Shown one piece after another: positions 11,621 through 22,460 of a stretch of 64,000 nucleotides of DNA; the stretch's first letter is position 1, and each line of letters starts with the position of its first letter. The notes below the pieces were generated by a model. It was not told the DNA's origin. It made no database searches and saw only the letters and a program-made list of their open reading frames with translations. This DNA is from Maratus speciosus (Eukaryota; Arthropoda; Arachnida; Araneae; Salticidae): positions 669,870,484 through 669,934,483 of the forward strand of contig OZ010788.1 in assembly GCA_963932465.1 (NCBI GenBank), in the 5' to 3' direction. Both the position numbers and the translations under genes were made by a program.

Positions 11621-12677
11621 CAGTCGTGGGGAAAAAAAGTAAACACCCCCCACTAACTCCTCAACAAATTATCGTAGAAGAAAGTTACTGGTACCGAACG
11701 ATTGGTAATAAAGTCTACTTTTAAATGATATAGATAAAATTTGCTTGGGGGGCCATCTACATACTAAAACGAACCATAACTTTGTTTTTTTTTTCAATAG
11801 CAGTACACAATTCTGACAGCATAAATAAACTCTACACCCTTCAATTAGCCTAAAAACAAATTTTTATACAATTCCTATTATAAGTTTCCGAGAAATTAAT
11901 TATTTTAAAACGAGCGTATTTTAAGGACTGCATCCAAATTGAAGTTCGGAACTGGATTGTTAAACGAAAGAGCCCCCATCTTGATCAAGACTCCTTAAGA
12001 AGTCAATGAAGCATGCTAGATTACAGGACAGCAGAAGAAATTTCAAAATATCTATTTACTTCTATTATAGACGGCCCCTTAAGCCATCATTTTGCCGTTT
12101 TTTAAGCATCATTTGAAAACTATTTGGAAGAAAAATGTGAAATTTTGGATTTCCATAAAGCAGGACTTAATAAATCTAAATCCATCAAAAAAATTATAGG
12201 TTGCAATTCATAATTTTTTCGAATATTAATTTCATAATTCATATCATAAAACTATAAAAATTGCAAATTCAGTGTATTTATGCTTGGGTATATTAGTATT
12301 ATTGCTATACAAAAAATTAGCACATTAGGAGCATAATTTCAGGAGTTATAAATAAAAATGCGAAAATGTAATTTAACATTATAAGCACTAAATTTTGAAT
12401 GTTTATAATTCAAAAATGGATCATCCAAACACTTGAAATTTCGTTTCTAGGCATAGTTTGAACCGAAGATTTGATATATCTTGTTAAAATTGGATATTGC
12501 CATTGATAAAAAATAAAATTTGGGTTCGTTTTAATATGTAGACGGCACCCCAAGCACATTTTATATGCATCATTTAAAAGTAGACTTTATTTCCAATCGT
12601 TCGGTACCAGTCACTTTCGTCTATGATAATTTGTTGAAGAGTTAGTAGGGGGTGTTTACTTTTTTTTTCCACGGCTG
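11621..12677. mobile_element. Non-autonomous TA-flanked element, TIRs about 180 bp
   Basis: The left end is TA|CAGTCGTGGGGAAAAAAAG and the right end, complemented, is TA|CAGCCGTGGAAAAAAAAAG. The inverted homology continues inward for about 180 bp (AACACCCCC, CGAACGATTGG, AAGTCTACTTTTAAATGAT, CATATTAAAACGAA-like). TA duplications and CAG termini fit a Tc1/mariner or pogo-type element. The interior of about 700 bp has no ORF, so it is a deletion derivative or MITE. Confidence 0.8.
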
Positions 12678-14670
12678 TACATGTGACACTCGTCCCAAGG
12701 CGTTAAATGATATGTGAAAATATCAACCAATCACGAGTCGCGGTTAAATAGCTACGGCTTTCTTGTCGCTTTTCTTCAGCGTAAATTCAGCATACTACTT
12801 ATTTTAAAATAGAATTAAAATAAATGTAACAATTTTTGTAAACGATTGCTCTAATGTCAATTGGTTCAATGTACCCAGCTTTTACGCAGAGATTTGCGAA
12901 TCTGTATAGCGAATGCGCACTGGTGCCTATGTTTTTGCGTTGTTCCTATCATTTTGCACTCCGCTTTATGCAAACAATGGAGTTATGAATAAATAAGAGG
13001 GGACATATAATGCAGTGTCTACCAGTTACGAGTGAAGTAACTGATGAGGTTGTCATTATTAGAGATTACTTAAAATGAGACTATGTGATATACTAATAAT
13101 TACATTTAAATCATATAAATAAAGGTAAGAAAATTGAGCTTACCTTCTTTTTCAGGATCGTCCACGGCTTTTTATCCTAGTTATTTATGCGATGCATCCA
13201 CCATTTTGCCCTATAAAAAATGTGAACTTGTTTTTATTTATTAATGTGTCTTATTAATTATTCAAATTATTATACCTTTTTGTAACCTTTTATAATACCT
13301 TTTTTGACTAAAAGGATATATCTGGAGCATTCATTTTTGCTCCTTTCTGGTTTAAATAACATCCAGAGAATGAATTAATAATAGAAAAGATTGTTTAGAT
13401 AACAGTAGACTCATAAATAAAAAATTCAAGGTTATTATAATTAACAAAGTTCTTATTTTCTTTTAAAGTCAATAAAATTAAACATATAGTTCTTTATGTA
13501 ATCAATATTGCAGCTTATAGTCTCTTTTTTTGTTTCCTGCTCATTTCTGTTTCTAAAACTTAATCTCGGGAAATTTATTTTATTTTTACCTCCCTTTATC
13601 TTTACAGTAGTAGCGGCAGCCATGTTTTGTTTTCAAAACATTTGATGTCTTCACTTCACTTCGCGTGGTATCGCGATTCATCTGCATTTTCACAAACTGT
13701 GAAATGTTTTTTCAAATAATATTTTTGGGCTTATTTTAATTGTTTTAAGTCTTAAAATTTATATTAAATCATCTAGCTATTTTTTAAGGTAAATTATCAA
13801 TTTAATTTTTTGTAGGCAAATTTATTTCATGCAAAACTTCTGTTTTGCATATGTTCAGGAGTTTTTCGTGAATGACTCACGATTCTTTACCATGATTGGC
13901 TGATGTTCAGTAGTCAGCTCTTTAAATACTGTTTACTTTGGAGTGAGGCTTTTTTTAGTATGTTGTGTTTCTTGTTGAGTGTTGAGTTCTGCCCTGAGTT
14001 ATTGTTCTACAGTTATGTTGCAGCAGATATATTTTAAAAGGTTTTAAAACTGCTGATGGTGAGGTTTAAATATTACTTTGAATGAATGTTTTGTTTGAAA
14101 CTCTCTCCAGCTTTCAACATAGGCTGCAGAAATAATTATTTAAAGGCCCAAGTATTCCTGGGATTGTTTTTTTAATCTTCGTTTTTTTCCTTGAACTCTA
14201 TGCATGATGCAGCTGTTACTAGTATTAAATAAAGAAAATATGTCAACATATTTCTCTGTTCCTGAATTTTGTGAGTATTCTTTTTTCCATTTATAGTTAA
14301 ATTACCAAGTAACAAATCTTCTGATATCATCTGATGAAGTCTCAACGAAACTCTGCTACTATATTAATAGTTATTTTACTAAGGCAACTGGTTTTCACAC
14401 ACTACTGTGTAAATGTATAATGTAAATGTTATAATGTAAATGTGTATTTCTTTTAATTGACAGTTTATTTGGTGAGCCAGGAACTAATGTTCTATTTTGC
14501 ATCAGGATTAGTTAGATGATGTAAACATATTTCACGTTGAAAACATTAAGTGTTATAAAAATTAAGTTGATTTTTGATAGGTTTTTCTGAAGAGATTAGT
14601 ATTTCTAACAGTCATAAGATGGTGGCTGATTTTTTACTTTGAATCAGCAGTTTCTGATGACCACCGAAGC
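12678..14670. other. No gene recognised in 2 kb
   Basis: No ORF of note. The stretch 13919-14060 reads like a weak core promoter (TTTAAATA) followed by a transcribed-looking GT-rich segment ending CTGATGGTGAGG, which resembles a 5' splice site. Single occurrences like this are expected by chance, so I do not annotate a gene. Confidence 0.4.
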
Positions 14671-14676
14671 AAACTC

Positions 14677-14983
14677 CCACCAGTAAATTTTGAATAGAAA
14701 AGATCACCTTATTTTAGCGACTTTTTTCGTGCAGAATTTCACTCACAAATATGGTAAACATTTCTATTCGTTTTTACTGCTGGAAGTTGGCCTGAGTATT
14801 ATACTCTTATTCACTGACACTGAAAGGAGGTTGTCTAAGTTGTCACAATATGGCGGAAACGCCAGGCCTGAAAACCGCATAAGTAAACTTCCGCCAGTAA
14901 AAACAAATGTATGTTATGACTGCAATTCTGCATTAATAAGGCGATTAAATAAGGCGAAATTTTCTATTCAAATTTACTGGTGG
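14677..14983. repeat. Short inverted-repeat element
   Basis: Left end CCACCAGTAAATTTTGAATA and right end, complemented, CCACCAGTAAATTTGAATAG. The inverted homology runs about 45 bp into GCCTTATTT. The 98-codon frame across it is incidental. Similar CCACYARTAAATTT..GATTAAAT words recur at 16.9-17.0 and 33.9 kb. Confidence 0.6.
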
Positions 14984-15234
14984 TAATTTTCCTCGGCTGT
15001 AATGAGCCACTGCGAACCCGGTTACATATCACCGGTTACATTATGTCAATTCTCCTTTATTTATATTTCCATGATGCAAACACGTGTGTAGCATCAGTGA
15101 ACGTTCAAGAACATGCGATGACATTTTTGGTTTAACTTCTCCGGAAAGTTTATTTTCCGGTTTTACCGAAATATGAACTCATTTGAATTAAACTGGCACT
15201 CGAAACATTTCATTTGGAGTAATATTGAAGTTAT

Positions 15235-15440
15235 TTAACCCTTTGCGGTCGAGCGGCCTCAAATAGCCGCCCAAGCTTTATATACATGATTTCGCACCAC
15301 TATATTTTAAAAGTACATTTTATAGTTAATCGCTATTGCCCGTGTCAAAATATAATTAAAAATATTTCTTTAAATAAAAAGTGATGCCAACCGAATAAAT
15401 TCGTGTAAGAGATCCCTGTGCTTCGAACGCAAAGGGTTAT
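15235..15440. mobile_element. TTAA-type short element inserted next to family A copy 4
   Basis: The left end is TTAACCCTTTGCGGTCGAG; the right end complemented is ATAACCCTTTGCGTTCGAA, with one TTAA copy mutated to TTAT. A subterminal inverted pair GCGGC..GCCGC lies at 15253-15270. No ORF. Same architecture as the elements at 4.0, 18.2, 30.8 and 33.8 kb. Confidence 0.65.
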
Positions 15441-15474
15441 TTGGCTGTAGGTTACTATTCCAAATTAAGTATTC

Positions 15475-16030
15475 AGTGAATTAAGTTTAGGTATATATAA
15501 ATATTCGTCTGTTTATTTATGTTGCCGTTAATTAAAACCATGTATTATTTCATCACTCATATATTAATTACATTTATCTTTATTATAATTTAATCAAACG
15601 TATATTTACTTTAGCCACTTATAAAAGGCATTTGCATATCCAATTTATTATACGGAAAATATTTTGGCTGACAGCAAAGGGATAAAACGTGCATCTAAAG
15701 GAAATTAAATATGTCATTTTATTTCAATGCAAATATAAGAATTTCCCGAAATAAAGTGACGTTTGTATTGAAGGAAGAAATATTGTAACTATGTCCATTT
15801 TTGACATGTCACTTGTTTAATGAATAAACACAATGTAACTTATATAGCAAAGCAGATGCATTGAATCAAAGTTTCATGATAAAGTTTAGCAAGTAACATA
15901 TTCATTAATTAATTTTTATGCCAATATGAGGATTTCTTTATGTAGAAGTAACAAGTATTATCCTAGCATAAATTTATGCAGAAAGGAATAGGTTTCTTGA
16001 AAATGTTTTCGAAAATTACTGTATTTTCTA
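15475..16030 (+). repeat. Dispersed repeat family A, copy 4
   Basis: A long copy containing TATAAAAGG (15620), TATACGGAAAATATTTTGGC and ATGCAAATATAAGAATTTCC. It extends downstream through segments also found in copies 1 and 2 (GCAAGTAACAT, AATATAAATTTATGC-like). Direct orientation. Confidence 0.7.
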
Positions 16031-16311
16031 GTATACCTGTTAATCCTTAAATGCGCGATTTTTTATTTTGTTTTAAAAAAAAATAGGTATGATTCTCTGA
16101 AAGGTTTATTACACAAGAAAAATAATGAAAAAAATAAGAGATACATTTTTCATATGTCAATCTTTTCTTCTGTTGCACATCTGCAATACAAATAGAAACT
16201 ACTGTCGTGTGGCTGTTTAACGCTGAAATATTGCAAATTAGTACGTATTTTAATAAGTATGTCTCTAAATAGCTTATTTTATAAATTTATTTATTTTATA
16301 AAACTTAACCT

Positions 16312-16557
16312 TTAACCCTTTAATTCCCATGATAGAATACGTTCTTGAAATTACGTAGTTCAGATAATCTGACTTTACACCAGAAACTTTCAATGGCTAA
16401 TTTTGTGTTATTTAAATACGGAATGTCTGTTATTAATTAAAACAAGTATTGCTATTTTAATTTTCTTGTGTGAATTAGGTATATACGAATAAAAAAATCT
16501 ATTAAATTCAAAACACTGTTTTTTGCACATATGCAAAGCTGCGCACTAAAGGGTTAA
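16312..16557. mobile_element. TTAA-flanked short element
   Basis: Left end TTAACCCTTTAATTCCCATG, right end complemented TTAACCCTTTAGTGCGCAG. The outer 11 bp are perfectly inverted and TTAA flanks both sides. There is no ORF and no strong subterminal palindrome in this copy. Confidence 0.65.
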
Positions 16558-16763
16558 TCTTTCGGATATTTCCGTATGCAAAAAAATATTTAATAAAGTG
16601 CATCTTTTTCTTGTGGTATTTATTTTATTTCTTATAAATAAAATTTGCCCAAATACGTTTATTTTTCTTTAAAAAACTGAAACTGTGGCAGCTATCGAAC
16701 GGTACAGTTAAGGATATTTCAGTACAGTTAAGGTACTTCAGTGAAGCGAAAACAACCGCTCTT

Positions 16764-17262
16764 TAATGCTAATCCTATGGAGGAGATTTTCTAAGATATC
16801 TCGTTTGCATTTTAATATTCATAAAAGTTTTTTTTTTTCATTGGATAGCTGAGGTCGATCTGTATAAAGACCACAGATGTCAACTTTTACGCTTTTTTTC
16901 TCACCACTAAATTTTAATAGTAGATGTTGTCTTTTTTAATCGGCGAAATATGCCGATTAAATAATACAAAATTTTCTGTTAAATTTTAGTGGTATCAAAA
17001 AAGCGTAATAGCTGGCAGCTATGTAAAGGCCGTTTTTTACTTTTTCAATTTTGTTTGGAGATTTTTATGAGGATGCTTTCATTTTTGAAACTTCTTCCGA
17101 AAATGAAAGTGTCCTCATCCCTGTAAACAAAATCGAAAAAGTAAAAAAAACGTCCTTTGGACTCATTGATCGATCTCAGCTATACAATGAAAAAAAATCA
17201 TTTATGAATATTGAAATGCAAACGAGATATCTTTAAAAATTTCTTCCATAGGATTAGCAATT
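16764..17262. repeat. Foldback element with arms of about 110 bp
   Basis: AATGCTAATCCTATGGAGGA on the left is inverted as TTCTTCCATAGGATTAGCAA on the right. The arms continue through GATATCTCGTTTGCAT and its complement. A second hairpin lies in the loop (CCACTAAATTTTAA / TTAAATTTTAGTGG, 16906-16992) with an inner AATCGGCGAAATATGCCGATT stem. The 61-codon frame across the right arm is probably incidental. Confidence 0.75.
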
Positions 17263-18186
17263 GCCAGCGGGTCTTTTAAGTAAGCGAGTCTTTTCTCTTC
17301 AGTAAGCTCGACTGAAGTGTTAGTGTCTTAAGTGTACGATCAAAACTTACAAGGCAAGTTCAGATATTTTGTATACTTTTGGATATGTGTTTGATTTCTT
17401 TAGTTTAAGATCTTTTTTTCCTGCTTCTACTTTTGAAATATATGGAAACTAAGATTAGATATAGTTAGTTTATATCTAATCTTAATATTATGTTTAAGGA
17501 AATGTTTTCTAAGAATATTGGTTACAAAATATGCGCATTGAGATACAAATTTGCGATAATGAAATATAGTTTAAGATAAACTAATATAAGTACATTTAAT
17601 AAATGTTTCACAAGCATTTGATTATTATTTTGACGACAGGTTTTTCGAGCTAACAGTTTGCACTGACGATAATTATTATTTTACCCTCAGAACCTTCAAA
17701 TGATTGTATTGAAAAAAAAAATCTCGTGAATATTTTAGCTCCTTCTAATAAAGGATTTTTCTCTAATATATTAAAAAATAAAACTTATTACAATAACTGG
17801 AGCCTTTCCGCATAGTATAATTTTTGCATATTTTATTTTCTAACATACAGAATGGCAGTATGCTTTATGTGATATACTTCCTCTTCACTGGTGAAAGAGT
17901 CAGGAAACTGATTTATTTGCCATATTTTCTCACAAACTATCTAATAAAGCAAATTCGATGAAAATTTTTGGTTTGTTAAATATACCATTACTTGTTACAA
18001 TAAATAAAACAGATTGTTTAAAAATATTTAAATTAATTGGGAAAACTTAAGTAACGTACTGGTTTTTTTTTTCGTAATTACTATGTATCACTGCGTGCAT
18101 GACATCTCGTGTTCATTTTAATTATTTAACTTTAAATAGATTTTAATTTAAAGATAATACATCGCTTAACATAATCTTTAAATCGC
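17263..18186. other. No gene recognised
   Basis: AT-rich; no ORF, RNA gene or clear repeat boundary. A local inverted pair ATATCTAATCTTA near 17450-17485 is short. Confidence 0.45.
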
Positions 18187-18704
18187 TTAACCCTTAAATG
18201 CCTGATTTTCCAAAAATCATTTTAATAATGTTTTTCGGCTTTCATTTTTTAAATAAATCATAGGAAAAATACTTTAAAAAATCATATTTTGTTTTAAGTA
18301 TGGTTTACGGCTAAAAAACAGTTTGTTACTAATCGGCAATACTGGTCTTTAGTTGAAAAAATAATTTTCTCTGCTAAAATTCTATAATATTAAACACACA
18401 AGAATTTTCAGAAATATCATAAGAAATAAATTTTACTTGCTCACGGCAGAACAAAATAGGTTATTTCGCAAGCTTCCAAACAAAAGAAAAAGAACATGTA
18501 GCAACATTTGAAAAAATAAATCTATCTTTATTCTTAAACAGCAGAAGTGTTGCCATCTGCATGTTGAAAATCTATTTAATAATATTTTCAGAATGTATTT
18601 CATTGGCAACATTAGGCGTTATAGCTTAAATATTATTCAATAGTATTTTAGAAGCCTAAATTAGGTATGTTGCCGAAAAGCAACACCCGGTATTTAAGGG
18701 TTAA
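18187..18704. mobile_element. TTAA-flanked element, 518 bp
   Basis: The left end TTAACCCTTAAATGCCTG and the right end complemented TTAACCCTTAAATACCGG share 15 of 18 bp. A subterminal palindrome, TGATTTTCCAAAAATCA, lies at 18203-18219. No ORF. The Tc1-like element begins 28 bp downstream. Confidence 0.7.
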
Positions 18705-18732
18705 AATCTGTTAATTATCTTCATTTATAATA

Positions 18733-18758
18733 CACTGCTCAAAACAATTAAAGGATAT
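18733..18758 (+). repeat. Left TIR of the Tc1-like element
   Basis: 26 bp, identical to the complement of the right TIR, directly preceded by TA. Confidence 0.95.
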
Positions 18759-18983
18759 TTGAAGTTTTATATAAAATAAAGATATAAACGAAATTTTTTT
18801 GCCGAAAATAGAAGAAGAGAATCACAAATGCAAATTTTTCTGGTTTTCCAACTGTGGAGTATGCAAATTTTGAGTTCGACGTCAAAAACGTCGCTTCAGC
18901 GGGAGCGAATGAAATTTGACTTTCAACTGGATAAAAGAGAATGAAGACAAGGATGATCGGCATTCAGCGATTGCTTTGTTTCG

Positions 18984-20024
18984 ATGAGTACGATGTCTCA
19001 GCGAAGTCATTTGACAGATTCAGAAGCTTTGAGAATTGTTGGTAGGTTAGAAGGGGGCCAAACTCAAGCCGAAGTAGCGCAAGCCATTGGAGTGTCACAA
19101 AGTGTCATTTCCAGGATCTGGAACCGTTTTTTGGAGAGTGGATGTGCAGGCCGAAGACCAGGGCAAGGTCGTAGACGGGCAACAACGTCCTATGAAGATC
19201 GGTATTTAGCGTTAACAGCTCGGAGACACCGAACCATGAACGCTACTCTTCTCCAACAACACCTTCGCTCGGCTACAGGCACCACGATTTCAACTCAGAC
19301 TGTCCGAAACCGGCTCCATGCTGTAGGTCTGTATGCTCGCCGACCGATGGTATGTGTTAGATTAACATCAAGGCATCGTCGCGACCGCAGGGAGTGGGCA
19401 ACCGAGCATGTCAACTGGAGGAGAAATGAATGGAGCAATATTCTGTTTTCTGACGAGTCCCGTTTTTCTGTGCATCCGGATAATAGGCGTATTTTCATCT
19501 GGAGGGACCGTGGCAGTAGGAATAATCCTGCGTTCGTGCACGAAAGTGTCAGATTTGGCGGTGGAGGAGTGTTGGTGTATGGTGGCATCTCCATTGACGG
19601 GCGCACTGACCTCTACATCATTCGAGATGGAGCTCTGACTGGTCGCCGATATAGGGATGAGATCCTCAGACCTATTGTAGTCCCTTACGCTGCAGCAATC
19701 GGAGATAACTTCATTTTAATGGACGATAACTGCAGGCCACATCGTGCAAACCTGGTGGAGGATTTCCTTTTCGAGGAAGGAATCGTTCGAATGGAATGGC
19801 CAGCGTGTTCTCCAGACATGAATCCAATCGAGCACGTTTGGGACGCTCTAGGAAGACGAGTTTCTGGCTGCCAACAACCCCCACAAACTCTCCAAGAACT
19901 GGAAAGAGCTCTTCTGGAAGAGTGGGGCAGAATACCCCAACTCGTCATTAATAGCCTCATTGAGTCCATGCCTCAAAGGTGTTCAAAGTTGCTGGCCGCC
20001 CGTGGAAACCATACACCCTACTGA
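18984..20024 (+). CDS. Tc1-like transposase, DD34E, intact
   Basis: A 346-residue DNA transposase that would bind the TIRs and cut and paste the element at TA. Residues 11-50 form a helix-turn-helix (QTQAEVAQAIGVSQSVISRI), followed by an arginine-rich GRRPGQGRRR stretch at 57-65 resembling the family's GRPR linker/NLS. A second HTH lies at about 75-115. The catalytic triad is visible: D157 in FSDESRF, D248 in ILMDDNCRPH and E283 in NPIEHVWD, with 34 residues between D248 and E283. GGGGVLVYGGIS (193-204) is the usual glycine-rich block. Length matches the family (about 340). A second Met at codon 4 is an alternative start. No frameshift or stop. The residue before catalytic D248 is Asp where many relatives have Gln. 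Strongly supported. Confidence 0.96.
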   Translation: MSTMSQRSHLTDSEALRIVGRLEGGQTQAEVAQAIGVSQSVISRIWNRFLESGCAGRRPGQGRRRATTSYEDRYLALTARRHRTMNATLLQQHLRSATGTTISTQTVRNRLHAVGLYARRPMVCVRLTSRHRRDRREWATEHVNWRRNEWSNILFSDESRFSVHPDNRRIFIWRDRGSRNNPAFVHESVRFGGGGVLVYGGISIDGRTDLYIIRDGALTGRRYRDEILRPIVVPYAAAIGDNFILMDDNCRPHRANLVEDFLFEEGIVRMEWPACSPDMNPIEHVWDALGRRVSGCQQPPQTLQELERALLEEWGRIPQLVINSLIESMPQRCSKLLAARGNHTPY

Positions 20025-20237
20025 AAATGATTTTCTTTGAAGAAAACACCTTTTCTTATTCTTTTTTTCTCATATGCACAAATTGTGTTTTTTTCCTTTA
20101 GTACACAAATGCGCAATAAAATGCATTTTTTTTCTGCCAAACATGTGTAATTTATTCTCATATAACCTACTATGTCTGTCTACCATGTATCAATCAGCTA
20201 AACAGTTTACCAGATACAAAATCCACCTAAAACTGCA

Positions 20238-20263
20238 ATATCCTTTAATTGTTTTGAGCAGTG
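20238..20263 (-). repeat. Right TIR of the Tc1-like element
   Basis: 26 bp, exact complement of the left TIR, directly followed by TA. Confidence 0.95.
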
Positions 20264-20424
20264 TATTTATAATTAATAATGAAATAAAAAAAAAAGAAAA
20301 TCTATAAAATTTCTCGCATATTTTTTTAATGAAATTTTTATTATTTAAGATAATTCTAAGATTTTAGTTTCTTTTATCCAGAAGTATATTATTAATGCAC
20401 TCAGAAAATTCCAACACTTTATCT

Positions 20425-21008
20425 TTAAGGGGACAAGGGACCTTAAAATCCTTAAAAAAAATTTTTTTTTTTTTGTAAATTTCACCTAATTATAATTCAA
20501 GGGTGCATTATATGCATTATAACATGCATTTATCACAAAAAAAAATATTTTTATGAAAAAAATGGAATTTTACGCGTCGTCTTAGAAATCTTCGAAATGC
20601 CCCCTGCGTTCTCCATATCAATGAAAATCCCCAATATGTTTTACATAAGTTTGGTTTATGTATATAAATGAAATAGAGCATGGAATTTTATATATTTGAA
20701 TTTAAAGGTTTAAAAAGAAAATATTAAAAATTTTGAAATTTTTTCTTTTTTTTTTACCTTTAAATTCAATTATATAAAATTCGATGCTCTATTTCATTTA
20801 TATATATAAACCAAACTTATGTAAAAAATATTGGGGATTTTCATTGATATGGAACGCGCAGGGGGCATTTCGAAGGTTTTTAAGACAACGCGTAAAATTC
20901 CATTTTTTTTTTTCAAAAAAATAGAAAAAAAATTTAATTTTTTTGTGATAAATGCGTGCCATAATGCATATAATGTACCCTTAAATATTATTTTTAAGAT
21001 GAAATTTA

Positions 21009-21046
<38 letters not shown>

Positions 21047-21395
21047 AAAATTTAAAAAAAATTTCGAAAAAAATTCAAAATTTTTAATTTAATTTTTTTT
21101 ACCTTTAAAATCAAATATATAAAATTCGATGCTCTATTTTATTTATATATATAAATCAAACTTTTATAAAACAAAATATTGGGGATTTTCATTGATATGG
21201 AATGCGCAGGGGGCATTTCGAAGATTTCTAAGACGACGCGTAAAATTCCATTTTTTTCTCAAAAATAATTTTTTTTTAAATATTTTTTTGTGATAAATGC
21301 ATGCCATAATGCATATAATGTACCCTTAAATAATATGTAAGGTGAAATTTACAAAAAAATAAAAAAAAAATATTTTAAGGTCCCTTGTCCCTTTA
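20425..21395. mobile_element. TTAA-flanked foldback with one arm duplicated
   Basis: Left end TTAA|GGGGACAAGGGACCTTAAAA, right end complemented TTAA|AGGGACAAGGGACCTTAAAA. The left arm (about 20429-20735) is inverted at about 20755-21010. That inverted arm is repeated in direct orientation at about 21085-21390. Shared words include TTTTCATTGATATGGAA, GCAGGGGGCATTTCGAAG, ACGCGTAAAATTCCATTTTT and GATAAATGC. TTAA duplications fit piggyBac or Kolobok-type insertion. No transposase is encoded. Long A and T runs (21010-21044) lie at the arm junction. Confidence 0.8.
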
Positions 21396-21643
21396 ATAGT
21401 TTTTGAGAAATAACGCGCACAGTGATATATAGTTATTACGTAAACAAAAAAACAGTAGATTACTTAATTAAATTTTCCTAATTGATTTAAATATTTTTAA
21501 TAAATCTATTTTATTTATAGTAACAAGTAAGGCTATACTTAACAACCCAAGAAATTTCATTGGAATTTTTTTATTACTTAGTTTGTGAAAAGATATGGAA
21601 ATTGAATCCGTTTTCTAGCATAATAGACCGATTGATAGACCAT

Positions 21644-22312
21644 GGGACGAGTGGCGAAATTGTTCAAGTCCGTTTACCAACTCCGGGAACTAAGAAATTT
21701 TGCATGCAATACAATTATACAATACTTATTAACTAAAAAACGCAAAGTTCACCAAAAAATATTTGCACATTAATTTTTTATACCAATTTAAAGTGGTACC
21801 CTAAAGCTGACATTATAAAGGTAATGTTCAGTGTTTTGGTTAGTATTTTTACTTTTAAATAAGAATGAAGATAAAATTTATTGAACTGTCATCATTTACT
21901 AATAAATATTAAATACTGACAATAAAATATTATCTTTAATATTAGTATTGTATTTAATATTTGCTGTTTAAGAAGTTGAATATTTTTTAATATATTTTAC
22001 ACGAATGTAGCTTAAATAATAGATTAAATGAAACTTGAAAGTTAAAATAATAGAATTAAAATACTCTACATTCAGAATGTATATTTTAACCCTAATGAAG
22101 TAATAAATATAAAATTTAAGGATTTGCCCTCATATGTCGACACCTATATCAATTGTTGAAAAGAGAAATTTTGACTCTTAAACTCGACATTCCCTTTAAC
22201 TATTAAATTTTTGGGGTAAAAACATTTCTAATAAAACTAACAATTTTTTTTAGTACTTCTAATAAAACGATAAAAGGTTTAAGTAACACAAGGCTCTTTT
22301 TAACATAAAATT
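21644..22312 (+). repeat. Left long TIR of the 3.6-kb transposon
   Basis: About 670 bp, inverted at 24566-25247, with scattered substitutions and an internal deletion close to the outer end. Confidence 0.85.
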
Positions 22313-22460
22313 AAATATTAAAAAATTTCTCAACTAAAGCTGCTACCTTTTCTGATACTAGCAGGCAGCTTTTCCAAAAACTAAATTGGAAACTGGGATC
22401 TTGAAAGATACAAGCAACATTCTTGCTCACATAATTGTAATGGGGCAAACATCATAACTT

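Larger units (their letters stand above)
18733..20263 (+). mobile_element. Complete Tc1-like transposon
   Basis: A 1531-bp unit bounded by perfect 26-bp TIRs: CACTGCTCAAAACAATTA.. at 18733-18758 and its exact complement at 20238-20263. TA dinucleotides flank both ends (18731-18732, 20264-20265), the standard Tc1/mariner target duplication. It contains one uninterrupted transposase gene, leaving short 5' and 3' regions. Perfect TIRs plus an intact ORF suggest recent insertion and possible competence. Inference only: activity depends on expression. Confidence 0.96.

Noticed and set aside
13919..14060. TATA-like, transcript-like and splice-donor-like string
   Set aside because: It occurs once, with no downstream ORF and no conserved copy. 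Chance matches of this quality are expected in AT-rich DNA.
15235..15440. Possible rho-independent-style hairpin (GCGGC..GCCGC)
   Set aside because: The window is eukaryotic, and the hairpin is the subterminal palindrome of a TTAA-type element.
19295..19606. 103-codon minus-strand frame and the 76- and 94-codon frames overlapping the Tc1 transposase
   Set aside because: They are antisense or out-of-frame shadows of the DD34E transposase gene, which has clear family motifs.
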